A stretch of 64,000 nt of DNA from Pleurotus ostreatus/Saccharomyces cerevisiae fusant (lineage: Eukaryota > Opisthokonta), in NCBI GenBank assembly GCA_024196135.1, contig JAMQCK010000064.1:41365-105364 (forward strand). Direction: 5' to 3'. Of this stretch, positions 34,984-46,960 are shown piece by piece; position 1 is the stretch's first letter, and every line of letters starts with the position of its first letter. The notes below the pieces were generated by a model. That model had not been told where the DNA came from, ran no database searches, and was given only the letters and a program-made list of their open reading frames with translations. The translations under genes were made by a program, and so were the position numbers.

Positions 34984-36225
34984 TCACAGGAACACGCCCT
35001 CGCAGTCATCGTCTTCCTCCATGGCGTCCACCTCGTCCTCCAGCATCCGACGCCGCTCCTTCCTCTGCGCAGGCGACGCGCGAGCCTCACGCGTGGGTGA
35101 TGCACGGACCTCGCGCGCAAGCTTTGAGCATGCCCTGGGCGTGAGCGAGCCCTCGCGGCGCTTGCCCTTCGCCCTGGCGGGGGATCCGAGCATGCTGGGC
35201 AGCGACGACGCGCGGTCCGGCACACTCAGCACGCTCTTCTTGCCCTCAGGGGAGAACAGAAGGGCGGTGAGCTCCGGGATGGGGTCCGTTGATGAACGCT
35301 TGAGATTGGCTGAATCCTTGAGATTGGCCTTCCGCGGGGCGGGCACGTTCTCCTTCTCCGCCGACTGGGCGCGGGTCGGCCCACCGTCCATCTCCGCTGC
35401 TTGGGCGGGAGCAGACGCCGCCTGGCCACCTTGACGCATTGATTCACCCTCCTGCGCGTCGATGACAACTTCGAAGTCGTCCAAATGGATCTGGAAGCCT
35501 GGGTAGTGGATCGAGGTGGCGTCGATGGGCGGTGGGGGGACGCGGGGGATGTGGCGGATGTTAGCAGGAGGGGATTGGAGGGGGCCAAAATTGAGATCGG
35601 CTTGGGCAGAAGCGGGGAGATGGTGGAGGGGCGCGGGATCAGGAGAAGGACCACGCGATGCAAAGAGGTTGGGACGCGGTCCCGGCGACGCGAAGTAGTC
35701 AGTCATCTCGCAGTCGTCTGTGGATGAAGCGCGGGCCAACTTCATCTCCCTGGAAGGCGCAGCCAGCTTCAACTTCGGCGACGGCGCCAGACGCGCGGGG
35801 GATGCCTTCGGAGTGCGCATGCCAGAGCGGCTGGTGGTGCTCCATCCTTCCTCGTCCTCCTCGCACGCCATCGAGAAGTCGAGCTTTTTCGCGGGACTGT
35901 CAGGCCCTACCAACGCGTCCGCAAACTTGGCAGTGGCAGCTGAGTACAAGTTGCGGTACGCAGATGAGAAGGGCGACTTCGCAGCGGAGGAGGGTGACTT
36001 CATCTTCTGTGGCGAGATGATGCCCTCCACCTCCAAGATGCGGCGCTTGGCGGGGCTGTACATGCCGACGTCTCCGGGCGAGTGCGGACGCTTGTTCGGG
36101 CGCGACGATGGGCTAGCACCAAAGATGTTGGTCTTGATCGGCCTTGGCTGTGGCGCGACGAACAGGTCGAGGGGCATCTCGCGCAGGGGCGCGCGCCGTG
36201 ACGCGGAGGGTTGCGAGACGGACAT
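34984..36225 (-). CDS. Disordered Pro-directed-phosphosite and KEN-box protein
   Basis: Single exon, 413 residues. No folded domain or family recognised. At least fifteen Ser-Pro or Thr-Pro sites are spread over the whole length (PHSPGD, MYSPAKRR, ISPQKMKSP, RTPKASPARLAPSPK, LTPRA, ASPTREARASPAQRK). A KEN box is present at residues 291-293 (SAEKENVPAPRK) and a short acidic stretch closes the chain (DAMEEDDDCEGVFL). Basic clusters (KRPHSP, AKRR, KGKRREG, RKERRR) suggest nuclear localisation. This set is typical of CDK substrates degraded through APC/C, so a cell-cycle role is inferred. It is one of very few intronless genes here. The start is the first ATG of the frame. Confidence 0.75.
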   Translation of the reverse strand: MSVSQPSASRRAPLREMPLDLFVAPQPRPIKTNIFGASPSSRPNKRPHSPGDVGMYSPAKRRILEVEGIISPQKMKSPSSAAKSPFSSAYRNLYSAATAKFADALVGPDSPAKKLDFSMACEEDEEGWSTTSRSGMRTPKASPARLAPSPKLKLAAPSREMKLARASSTDDCEMTDYFASPGPRPNLFASRGPSPDPAPLHHLPASAQADLNFGPLQSPPANIRHIPRVPPPPIDATSIHYPGFQIHLDDFEVVIDAQEGESMRQGGQAASAPAQAAEMDGGPTRAQSAEKENVPAPRKANLKDSANLKRSSTDPIPELTALLFSPEGKKSVLSVPDRASSLPSMLGSPARAKGKRREGSLTPRACSKLAREVRASPTREARASPAQRKERRRMLEDEVDAMEEDDDCEGVFL

Positions 36226-37745
36226 GTCCAGGTGTGCAACGGTATGCGTGTGTTCTTGCTGGGCCGGTGTCTTGAGGCCGATGGAGGTCGAGGAAGAGGG
36301 GTGGCGCGCGCGTTCGCGATTTGTAGTTAGTCGAACAATGGGAGGGCCAAATTGCGCAGCGTGCCCAGCGGGGACCCCTGAAGACTTCCTTCTGATCGAT
36401 TCTGGGCGAGGGGGTGAGGGGTGTGGCAGGGGATTTCAACATGGTTCACGCACCTCTTCTTCCTTTGTCCTGCGGCTTTAAGCAGTCGTACAGCGTACTT
36501 CTAAGCTCCCTCTGAGATAGTTGTGGGGATGTACGCGTGGAATTCCTGGTCGACAAAGAGCTGGCCTGAACACGCGTGGTGGTTGAAGGAAAAGAATGCA
36601 AAGCGCGGTATGTTGGACCCCCGGACACCGCTGTCACATGTGACTGGACGCGTTCGTGACGGCGATCGTTGATAGGCGCGTGTGTCACTGTGATGATGTG
36701 ATGTGCTCTGGCACCTAGCATTGTTCCTGCCATCCCCCGCACGATCGTCGTGCTAAGCGATGTCGACGATCTACGGCACCCCTGGCCTCTTCTCATCATC
36801 ATCGCTGGCAGTGCCCTGTCCACGCTGGCGACGATGTCGATTTTTCTTTTCGTCGTTCATGTAGCATTCCGTACACCTCGATGCACCTCAGACGACAACA
36901 CGACTAGTTACCTCCTTACATCGCAGCCCGCAAATACCTAGCCCTCAGGACGACAAGCATCAGCGAGGCTTGGGCCAGCATCCTGCATGATTGAGCAACC
37001 CCAGGATCGTGTCGTCCACGAATTGGACGATCAAGTGAGGTGATAGACAAGCGGTGTGTGGCTGGTGCGCGTCCCAAACCTGAGCTGATTGCACGCAGTA
37101 CTTAATCGGCACGAAAGCTGCCGCAAAGCTAGCACGAGAAGATCCCGCTCCCCGTACCGTACGCGTAACCCTTTCCCTTGCAGAGAACCTCCGATCCACC
37201 CCCATACACACTGGGACTCCTTTTCAGAGTTATAATCCGCGCGCCTCGCTCTCTTGCCGCGTCCGCGTCGTTCCATCGTTGTCGCCATCATCCCTGCGTC
37301 GGTACTGCGGTATGCTTTTTCGCGACCCATCGTCGTTCCCCATGTTCGCAGGAGCAACATTGATGATTATACACGCGGATCCCCCCGTCCTTCATCTCAG
37401 CCAGCGATCACTCTACATGAGGAATGGAATGCTTCAGCACAGTACCATCGTCCTGTCCCTGGCGCGATCAACTGACTTCCTCAGATAGCTCACAGAAGGA
37501 GCCCGCTTTGCGTCGATGAGCTGCGCGGTCCACGACTCCAACCGGAGGCTGGTCTACGAGACCAAGCTAGCTTTTCCAATACAGTAACACAGATCACAGG
37601 CAACTGCCCCCATCTCAAGAAATTTTCTCAGACCCAGTTCGATTACAGTCACTACAGTACAACAAGATAGCAAGGAGCAGTAAATACGTATGCTACTTTT
37701 CACGACAACACACCTGTATACATCGAGACAACACTGCAGTACACA
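36226..37745. other. Long intergenic region, no gene seen
   Basis: Contains the promoter of the KEN-box gene and the 3' flank of RPA190. Short open frames on both strands (for example 36446-36823 minus, 37254-37475 plus) lack support. No repeats or RNA genes recognised. Confidence 0.45.
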
Positions 37746-40700
37746 CTATTGTGGCAACGGCATGACCACGTCGAAGACACCTGTGCCAATGCGGTTCGGC
37801 TTGCCCATCACGACGTTCCCGGATGGGCTGGAGAGGTCATCGTAGTCGCCGTACAGCGTCGCGTCTGACAAGAAGGCTGCCGTGGTCTCGTAGGACGCCT
37901 TAAGCAGTGGCGAGGAGTTCGTCGAGATACCCTTGCGGTTGAAGGGCTTGTAGCCACCGTCGAAGGTCTGAAGGTCAAGTGAGCACCCCTGCCGTCTCCT
38001 CATGAACGCCGGTTCACGCACCATGTAGTCAGCGATGAGTTCCAGATGCCGGCGGTCCACCTGGATGTTGTACGCGCCGAAGACGCCGCCCATCTCTCGC
38101 AAGATTGCCGCCCGTGCCATCTCGACGCCGTACGTCTTGAGGATCGCGTAGATATCGTTCGAGTACATGTCGTCCTCGTCGATGATGCTCTCCTCCAGGT
38201 CCGCAGTGAAGTCCCAGACCCCAGGCAAGTTGGAGCCGTTCGTCGTGAGCTGCAAGCACGGTGAACAGACGAAGTGTAATGTGTCGAATGAAAACATACC
38301 TTGATCTCGGGCTCAGCCTTGTTCTTGCTGTCGTCTTTGACGGCGAAGCAGTCCGTGATACCCTTGATCTCACGCACGACAGTAGCTTTACAAGTTCGCT
38401 CAACGATACCGACGAACAACAGCTTGGGCATATCCGAGGAGAACTGTTGAAACCGATCAGCACAAGCGTTTTCTACGCAGTGATGCCCACTCACCTCGAT
38501 CTGGAACGTGCAGTTGGACTCGGTGAAGTCGAAGTCGACGGCCTGCACCAGGTTCTTCTTGAAGATATTCCGGACCTTGTCGATTTGCTTCGCGATGCCT
38601 CGCTTCTTCGCGCCCTTGACCTCCTTCTGCACTTTCTCCTCCTCATCGTCGGACGCGAACGCGGCCTCGAGCTCCTCCTCGCCCATCTCGCCCTGCGCCT
38701 CGTCATCGTCTTCCTCGTCCTCGTCGTCCTCGTATGTCGCCATCTGCTTGCGCTGACGCTGGCGCTTCTCCTCATCCGCATCGCCATCGCCGTCCTCGCT
38801 CTCTTCATCGTCATCTCTTCTTCTTGGCGCAGCAGCAGCAGCCTCGCCATCCTCATCATCGGCCGCCTCCTGCCCCTCCGTCTCCCGTGGCTTCATCCCC
38901 TTCCCCAGCTCCTGGATCTGCGCCCTCAGATCCGCATCCAGCTTCTTCAGCTCTGCCTGCAGCTCCTTCTTTAGCGTCAGCGGGAAGCGCGTCGCGAACG
39001 CAGCCAGGATCTCCGCGGGCTCGACGTCGTACTCCGCGGCGTACTCATCGCGCGGGAAGAACGCGAGGTTGACGGCGAAGCGCGTGCGCCGGGCATCGCC
39101 CTCGACGACGAGGCGCTCCTTCACGATGACGGAGTCGACAATTTGGGAAAGCGTGAGGCGGGAGGCGCGCTTGCAGAAGAGGGCAATGTCATCGGCGGAG
39201 ACGCCCTTGCGGACCTTCATGGTCATCGAGGGCGTCTTGGGCTTTTGCGAAGCGGTCATGACGATCTCACGGAGACGGGGGATACCGAGGGTGACGTTGG
39301 CGGCACCGTGACCTGCGGGGCGGTTAGTCTTGCGGCTTCGCATTACAAACGCGTGAAAGGCACGTACCAGCGAAATGGAAAGTGTTCAGCGTCATCTGCG
39401 TAGACGGCTCGCCGACACTGTCGCAAGATCAGCACAAAGCAAGCGCATACGAGCAGGAAAAGTGCGCACCCCTGCGACGCGAGCAGCCCGACGGCCTCGC
39501 CCGGCTCGACCAGGCTGCGCATGTACTTGATGTTCATGAGCGTCTTGAAGTTGTTGACCTTCACCAGCGCCTTCTTCCGCTTGATCGGGTCTTCCTCACC
39601 CTTCAGCAACAGCAGCTTGCTCGGGTTCTTCTTCGCATACTCGCTCACCGCCGTCGCGAACTGCTCCGACGTCGCGCCCAAGTACTTCGCGGGGTTGTAC
39701 ACCGAAAGGACGGGGTCGAACTGGTTGCGCGGCGGCGGGGTATTCCCTTCCCTTACCAGCGACTTCTTCAGCACCTTCTTCATGTACGACGCCGCGAGCT
39801 TGCTGTCCGTGACTGTGCTGACCTCCGAGGGCCGCAGCCGGTTGACGAACGAGACCTCGTTCTGCGCGATGAAGTCGAACTGGTACAGGTGCTTCTGCTT
39901 CGTCACGTCCAACCCGTCGCCGCCGTAGTTGAACTGATACACGCTGGAGTCGCTCCCGCGCACTGTGTTGTCATAGTGCACGCGGATGCCCTCGAGGTGC
40001 TTGATAAGGCAGCGCTGGAGATAGCCGGAGCGGGAGGTCTTGACGGCGGTGTCGATGAGACCCTCGCGGCCGGCCATGCAGTGGAAGTAGAATTCCTGGG
40101 GCTTGATGCCGGTCAAGAAGCGGCTGGCAACGTAGCCACCGGCGATGGCCTTAGTCTCGAAGGCCTTGAACGAAGGCAGCGTCTTGCCGGATACCATCAC
40201 GGGCACACGACGACCCTCGAGCTCCTGCTGTCCAAGTCCACAGGAGATCTGGCGAACATTGACGGCCGAACCCTTCGCTCCAGACTGCGTCATGGCCTGC
40301 ATGTGGTTGTGCGGGAACTTGCGGTACAGACCATCGGGCAGGCAAGCGTCCGAAATCTTCGAGGTGAGAGACGAGAGGCGGGTCTTAACGGTCACATCCA
40401 ACCCAGCCATCTTGTTGTCGTCGCGCAGGACTTCGCCGAGGAGAGAACGCAGGACGGTCGGAACCTCTTCCTTCGCTACGCCCTTGAGGGAAGGGAAGTT
40501 TTCGATCGCGGCCTCCGTGCCAAGCTCCTTATTCTTCGCGAGGATGTCGCGGCGAGTGGCGTCGCCTGACGGAGTGAGGATGAGATCGTCCATGCGACAA
40601 GTGAAGGCGCGATGCTGCAAGAACTTGGTGAAGAGGCGCGAGAGTATACCGAGAAGGCGGCCAGCAACGTCGGCGCCGTAGAGTTCGTAGACGGAGTGCA

Positions 40701-43509
40701 CGATGCCGTACTCGGAGGCACCGAAGGCAGCCTTATCAAGAACACCGCACAGGAGCTCGCCGTCCATGAAAATGACTTTGTCCTCCTTGGAGGCATTGCC
40801 CCAGAGCTTGCCTGGCACCTTGGTCTTGGCGTTGAGCGTGATGCCATCGAACTCGGTCGGAGTGACGTTCTTGAGGACGGTAGAGATCTAGCAAAACATA
40901 AACAGGTTGTACACCATGAAACAAGGCACAACTCACGATCTGCTTGCCCGTCCACAGTGGTCTCGGTTTCCAAATAGTCGGCGGCAAAGTGACGATCCTT
41001 GAAGTCGCTACCGTCTGGTCCTCCGGTCGCAACGCGCCGTACAGCAGCTGGAAGTACTCTTCGCGCTCAAAGAAGGCATCCTGGCAAGTCATCCAAACAC
41101 CGGCGACAACGTGGTCCTGGATAAGACCACGCAAAGGGTTACCAGAAGTGGGTACCAGGTACTGGTTGTCGGTGTTGGCGATAAATGTGGCCTCAGCGCG
41201 TGCAATCTCGTTCTCTTTAAGGATGTCAGAGGGAGAACCCGGCAAACGGGCTTTCTACTTACGAGGGAAATGGATGTTCATCTCTGTAAACACACGATGA
41301 GCCGCCATTACAACAAAAAACTACGCGAAAAACTAACCGTCCCCATCGAAGTCGGCATTGTACGAGTTACAGTTCGCATAGTGCATACGAATGGTCTTCT
41401 CGCCCTGCAACACCTTTGCCCGATGCGTCATCATACTCGGCTTATGCAATGTTGGTTGACGGTTCAAGATGAGCATGTCACCGTCCTGCAAGTGCCGGTA
41501 GACTTTCTTGTTGATTGCAGGTGTCCGTGTTGACAGGCCGTGTCGGTTGTGCGTGTCGCCTTGGGGCGTCATAAGCTGGTTGGCGAGCGCGGTACGCTGC
41601 TCGACAGTAAGCTTGTCCAGAGACTGTTTGTGTCCATCTTCGTGCTCGATGATCGCCGCACCGGGGTGATTGCGAGGGCCGTTGATGACGAGTTGGCGGA
41701 GAGCGTTGACGTTGTGGTGCGTGACGGGCTCCGGGAAGGTGAGCTTGCGCGCGAAGACGGGTGGTATGCCGATCTCGTTGGGCTCGATGTTGGCGTCGGG
41801 CGAGATGACGGAACGAGCGGCGTAGTTGACACGCTTGCCCTATGACAGAATAAGCGAAGGCTTGACACCGGTGGTTCGAACTGCTCACCATCATATGCTT
41901 GCGGAACAGACCCTCTTTGCGCTCGAGGCCCTGCTTCACACCAGGAGGAGGTAGCTTCCCTTGCCGCATCGGCGCCGGATTCTTGCTGCTGTCCATGAAG
42001 CTGTTCACATCCACCTGCAGCTGCACCAATGCCTCCAGCAACATTCCCATCACCCTCCTCCTCTCCGTGTCGTTGAATTCCGCTCCCTTCTCCGATGCTT
42101 GCCGCAAGTTCAGGTTCAGGTCGCGTAGCCGGTAGCACGTATTGAGCACCTTCGCCAGCAGCTCGTTCTGCGGGTGCTCGAACAGCGTGTCGTTCATTTT
42201 CGCCGGTGGACGGAAGCGCGTGGGGGCAACGGGGATGACCTCGAGGAAGAACATGTCCGCGGAGGCGATGGGGGTCGAGGGCGCGCACGCGCCGTGTCGG
42301 CCGTAGATGAGAGCGCACATCACGGGCTCCTTGCGGAAGAGGCGCCGTAGGTGCGCGCGGCACTCCTCGGGGGCCATTACGCGCTCGTTGCGCCCGCGCT
42401 TCGTCTTGACCTTGCCGTTGGCGGCGCGAGGGAGGGCGGTGGCGTCTTTCGCGTTGGCGCCCGGCGTGAGGTCGTCGCCCTCCCCTTCGTCGGTCTCGTC
42501 GTCTTCGTCCTCGACGTCGGAAGGTGGGCCTGTAGCGTTCTCCTGAGCTGCTGCTGCTTGCGCGCTCAGACGCTCGAGAGCCAGGACGTCCGGTCGTCTC
42601 CGCGTGAGCTGCGCCTTCTGCTTTATTGACAGATCGTACTCGATGATCTTCGTTGAACCCTCCTTGCGGAAGGTGTAAGCGGGGCTGAGGATTGTCAGCC
42701 AACATCCCCTCGACATGACAAGCATACGCACCAGCCACAGTCCTCGTTCTGACACCTGTTCAAGCTGGTAGACTTCAAGAAGTCGTGAATCACGTCCTTC
42801 CGCGTCTGGTACACAAGGCCATCCTTGTAGTTGTCGCGTTTACTTGTAGACGCGCGCCGTATCTGCAGCGCGACGTACAGGTTCAACCGCATCATGAACT
42901 GCTCGGGCGTCTCGTCCACCGACTTCGTCTGCGCAGGCACGTCCACGTCCATGGCGTCCTTGTCCCTACTCCGACGCGATACGCGTATGTGAATGTCATC
43001 AACACCCTGCGCCGCGTCCAATAGCCCCCTCTCCAGGAGCTTAAGCTTCGCCATATACTTCCACAACTGCGGGAATGTGAGGGAAGCGATGAGCAATCGG
43101 CGCGCCTTTACGCACCACCGTCCTCGACATCTTGAACTGGTGGCAGAAAAGACACGTCCCCCGCAAAAGGTTCAGCATATTCGACATAAAGAGGGGATGG
43201 AAGACCGGTGCGGGGAGCTCGATGTGTCCAAAGTGCCCGGGGCAGGTGAAGTAGCTGAGCCGGCATGTCGCGCAGCTGCAAGCGCGTTAGCTAGGTCCCC
43301 CTTCAGCTACGTGCATATGCTCACATATCATTGCGCTCGCTGGGGCCGAGGGCGGGATCGTACAGACCGCCATTATTAGGTCGGTTCAGATCGTCGAGGA
43401 GGACAGGGTTCACGATCTGCTTGACGGAAATGCGCTTGACGTCGTCGGTGGTGAGGAAGGAGAAGGAGATGCCGGTCACGGTGGAGGGGATGGAGTGGGA
43501 GATGTTCAT
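37746..43509 (-). CDS. RPA190: DNA-directed RNA polymerase I largest subunit
   Basis: Thirteen exons: 43509-43325, 43275-43116, 43066-42732, 42684-41889, 41839-41338, 41283-41263, 41214-40937, 40887-39470, 39417-39368, 39312-38495, 38443-38300, 38249-38022, 37967-37746; 1718 residues, close to yeast Rpa190. It forms half of the active centre that makes 35S pre-rRNA in the nucleolus. Seen: the N-terminal zinc clamp CATCRLSYFTCPGHFGH, RTPAINKKVYRHLQDGD and NRQPTLHKPSMM, the Mg-binding NADFDGDEMNIH (about 650-660), the bridge-helix/trigger-loop region with GREGLIDTAVKTSRSGYLQ, and an acidic insertion at about 1400-1480, which is normal for Pol I. Exon 6 is only 21 bases. Confidence 0.97.
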
Positions 43510-43725
43510 AGCGACGACGGCGCGCCTCCTCGCGCGACTTCAAAGTTTTGGTCAACGCTCTCGAGGAACACAAATCAATGATCATCCCGATCACTCTCCA
43601 ATTGACCGAATGCGGCAGGTTTTGTTCTTCGTGACGCGGGTCACATCATTGGGAGTGAGCATTGCTCAGGCAGAGAAACTCCTTCCAGTTCATCGCTACA
43701 GATGAGTATGCTACAGGTACTAGCT

Positions 43726-45143
43726 TCATGTCATCCCACTCGATCTCCTCAACGGTTGTCGCACATTCTTCCCTGACCGCACTCGTTGCGCCTCCGACAC
43801 CAGCTCCGCAATCAACTTGTTGTACGTCTCCGAGTCGTGCTGCAGCGAGTCGCGGACTTGCAGCAAGTATGTGAGCAGTGTTGAGGTGTTTGCTATTTGT
43901 GTGCGAATCTCGGTGTGCGTGCGCTCGAGAGATGCGAGGGGTTGTAGAGCGAGAGCGTCTGCAGAAGGTCAGACGCAGACTAGAACTTTGTTGACAAGAC
44001 ACTGACCAGCTTCCAGCGCCAGCAACTCCGCTATACGGTCTATATCTAGTGACGGCTTGGGACCAAATGGCGACTGTGCTGCTCTCCGTCCTCCAACAGG
44101 CGTCCCCGACCGCGAATTCGCAGCAGACCCAGGCGCACTACTCGACGGCGTATGCCGCGGTCCAGGAGGCGCAGACATCGGTCGGGTAGAGACGTGAAGC
44201 TGAGGCAGCGCAGACTTGGCACCCGTACTTGGGAGGACTTCGTCTAGGTTCACGGGTATACCGAGTGTGATGAGGTGCTGCCGCCGGATGCGCGAGCGGA
44301 TCCAGTTTGGTGGTTTAGTGGGTAAGGGTGCTTGCATCAGGGTGTTGAACATGTTGCGGCTGTGGGTGGGTTATGAACATGGGTTGAGCGCCCTGCGTAC
44401 GGCGTAAAACCGCGAACGCACCTCTCTGGCGTTGTCAGAATCTGGTTCACGCCCTCCGCCTCGCGCTCGGCCTCGTCTGTCACATATGCCTGCACGTCGT
44501 CTTGCTCCCATATGGGCGCAATAATCGCGTTGATGTCTTCTACAAGCTCCTCTCTCGAGGGCATCGGCTCCAGTCGCAGGGGCGCCCAGTCCGCGCGGGA
44601 GGGCCCAGGGACACCGAAGCCTGCAGCGTCGTCAAAGCCTGACGAGCCGCCGAACCCGCTCGCATCGTCAAATCCGGACGCGCTACCGAAGCCAGATGTC
44701 TCTCCGAAGCCGGCACCTGTGTCGCCTCCATCCCCCGCATCGCCAAAGTCGCCAAAATCCCCGAAGTCGTCGTCATCCCCGCCCGCTTGCGCAGGCCCGG
44801 CGAAGTCATCGAAGTCGCCGAAACCATCGTCGGCTGGGGCTTCGTTGTCGGCTGGTGCAGCAGGTGCATCGAACCCGTCGTCCTCCGGCGCACCTAGTGC
44901 GGGAGTCTCATTCGTGCGCGGCGTGGTGAATTCATCTTCGGTCGTATCCGAGTGCGGTGCGCCGTTCGTCGTCGGCGCATCCAGCAGCGTGGTCGGCACA
45001 TCCATCAACGTCTGCGGGGCATCCGCAAACTCATCCTTGTCCTCGAAGGGAGATTTCGGTGTTATGAGCGAGGATCGCTTGTCCGCAAAGATGTCGACGG
45101 GTGCGGGGGTCTCCCAGACGGAGGGGGCGAAGGGGTCGTCCAT
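43726..45143 (-). CDS. Laa2-like AP-1/clathrin accessory protein
   Basis: Three exons (45143-44422, 44359-44007, 43958-43726), 435 residues. The first 190 residues are acidic and disordered, rich in Asp-Phe motifs (DGFGDFDDFAG, DDFGDFGDFGD) of the kind bound by gamma-ear domains of AP-1 and GGA adaptors, then Gly-Phe repeats (SGFGSASGFDDASGFGG). The conserved part holds REELVEDINAIIAPIW, PTKPPNWIRSRIRRQHLI, TLGIPVNLDEVLP and a C-terminal helix. This arrangement matches the fungal DUF5102/Laa2 group that helps AP-1 at the trans-Golgi; the assignment is from memory. An upstream in-frame extension exists, but MDDPFAPSVWE is the likely start. Confidence 0.75.
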
Positions 45144-45464
45144 CGTCGTTATAGCAGTTTGGATGGGCTCTCCTTGGTTGGGTGTCAGAGGGTTGAGGGG
45201 CGAGCAGAATGTGCGCCGGTCGAGGACGAGATAGCGAGCTGGTGCAGGCGGACGATGCGCGGTCGCGATGTGGAGAGAGAAGGGCTGCACGTGTCCCCTT
45301 CGGTCATCTTGCCCGGATGATGATCGCGCGACGCGCCACTTTCTTCGCGTTCGACCTCATCGACTCTCTTTCCTCAGCCCTACATTCCAACCTTCCGTAA
45401 TCCCATCCTTTCTCGCAGTCGACTTCCTCTCACCCCCTACCTCATCCCCACCTCTCCCCTCACG
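45144..45464. promoter_or_regulatory. Divergent promoter, Laa2-like/RRN11
   Basis: 321 bases between start codons. Pyrimidine-rich (CT) toward the RRN11 start at 45380-45464; no TATA box. Confidence 0.45.
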
Positions 45465-46361
45465 ATGTCCTCCGCCTTCCTTTTCGCCTCCCTCGACTCC
45501 AAACGCCCCCTCACCGCCCGCAAACTCCACATTCGCCGCCTCTGGGACATCCTCCACCTCTGTATCCAACGCGGTGACCTCCCCCGCGCACGACGCGCCT
45601 GGCTCGTACTCGCGCGATGCAAGGAAATACCATGGACGGATCACTGGAATGTGGCAACCTTGATACTGGGGGCAGGCTCGAGTTCTATCAACTCCACGAA
45701 TGAGGACGGGATGGCCGCACACACAATCGACGACGAAGAGCTTCCTGCTGTAGACTTTCTACGCACGATGATGCTGCAGCATCCAGACGCGAGGGAGGAT
45801 ATGCTGCGGGAGCTTGTATTGCACCTCATCAACCACAATAGGTGCAGGGAGGCGCTGGATGAGCTAGAGCTGTATGTATACTGACTATCAATGAAATACT
45901 TTGCCTCTGAAACTGCTCTTAAGGTACCTACCGTCTTTTCCCTACTCTGACAACTCAACCCTACATGTTTATGCTGGGCTGACGAGGCTTTACCTGGCTC
46001 AACCACCTGCGAGCGGAGGTGAGTATCTTATGTCGCCTCCCTGACCCTCTCGCTCAAATATCGAGCAGGAGTTTTTAACAAGGCCGGCTTGCGTGACGCA
46101 CAATCGTATTTTGAACGAGCGCTTACGTTGGACGAGGAGAATGTTGCGGCGAAGGTCTTCCTTGAAAAGGTTTGTACTTTGACTTTGCTTGTTTCCAGCT
46201 TAGTGCAGATGCTGAACGGACTACTCTTCTAGATACCTCGTCTTATGGACTCTGACAATATGGCCATCGATCACGACTCTGAAGATGAGAACGAGATGCG
46301 CACCGACGACCGCGCTCCGGATTCCCCAGAAACCCCATCAAGAAAGAGGATACGCGTCTAA
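45465..46361 (+). CDS. RRN11: RNA polymerase I core factor subunit Rrn11-like
   Basis: Four exons (45465-45871, 45924-46018, 46069-46169, 46233-46361), 243 residues. The start of the conserved region, KLHIRRLWDILHLCIQRGD followed by ARRAWLVLARCKEIPW, matches the RNA polymerase I-specific initiation factor Rrn11/TAF1A pattern. It continues with helical-repeat segments (REALDELELYLPSFPY, STLHVYAGLTRLYLA, AQSYFERALTLDEENVAA). Rrn11, Rrn6 and Rrn7 form the core factor that places Pol I on the rDNA promoter. The tail (DSDNMAIDHDSEDENE, SRKRIRV) is acidic then basic, suiting a nucleolar protein. It is shorter than S. cerevisiae Rrn11. Divergent from the Laa2-like gene. Confidence 0.8.
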
Positions 46362-46362
46362 T

Positions 46363-46839
46363 CTACCTTTGCTTGCTGAAGCCGTTCATCTTCTTGGCTT
46401 GAAAGCCACGATCAGCGACTTGAGGTTCGCGAGCATTCGCACCTCGGGTTCTGCATGTCATGCCACTCTACTGGGACGTGCATGAACAACTCGATGTCCA
46501 GGATTTTGAGCCCTTCGACGCTGCTCATCGTCTTTGTACTCTCAGGCGCTGATATTAGCCAAAATGAGAGAAAAGGCTCCCACGACCTACAGGAATGACC
46601 AAAGCGTTTGTCATGGGCTATCAATGCTGAAGGTGTGCGGGAGGTGGCAGGTGCGCACACGCCAGAGCGCGTTTGCGTTCTCTTCGCCTGATACAACCTC
46701 CTCGTGACTTGTATGGCGTTTCCTCGCCGGGTAGATGATCAAATGTAACATTTACTGTACGGAACTGTAGAGCACAACTACCCCGAATGGCCACAAAATG
46801 CACATCAACCGTGACGTTACGCGACGCGTCGCAGCTCAC
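46363..46839 (-). CDS. Possible minus-strand gene or remnant
   Basis: A minus-strand frame from about 46586 reads SWEPFLSFWLISAPEST and then SSVEGLKILDIELFMHVP, VEWHDMQNP, which looks like real coding sequence. It can be spliced (donor GTGCGA at 46442, acceptor before 46371) to stop at 46363, tail-to-tail with RRN11; or, after a one-base shift, it continues as EVRMLANLKSLIVAFKP and stops at 46386. A second open stretch, 46621-46839 (VNVTFDHLPGEETPY), may be an upstream exon. The Leu-spaced pattern recalls LRR segments of the F-box genes at 54.6-58.3 kb. No start codon can be defended, and the 5' end would overlap the RFC1 promoter. Confidence 0.3.
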
Positions 46840-46960
46840 GTGCCATTCATTGATTCATCGGCGCGTCAACCGGACCCCGAACCACAACCAGCCCGCTCGA
46901 GCTTCCTCGGAACACCTGACATTGCACCCCGGCAGCGAGCTCGTCGTCCCCGCCACCGCC

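Noticed and set aside
39382..40569. 395-codon plus-strand open frame
   Set aside because: Antisense shadow of the well-supported RPA190 exon 8.
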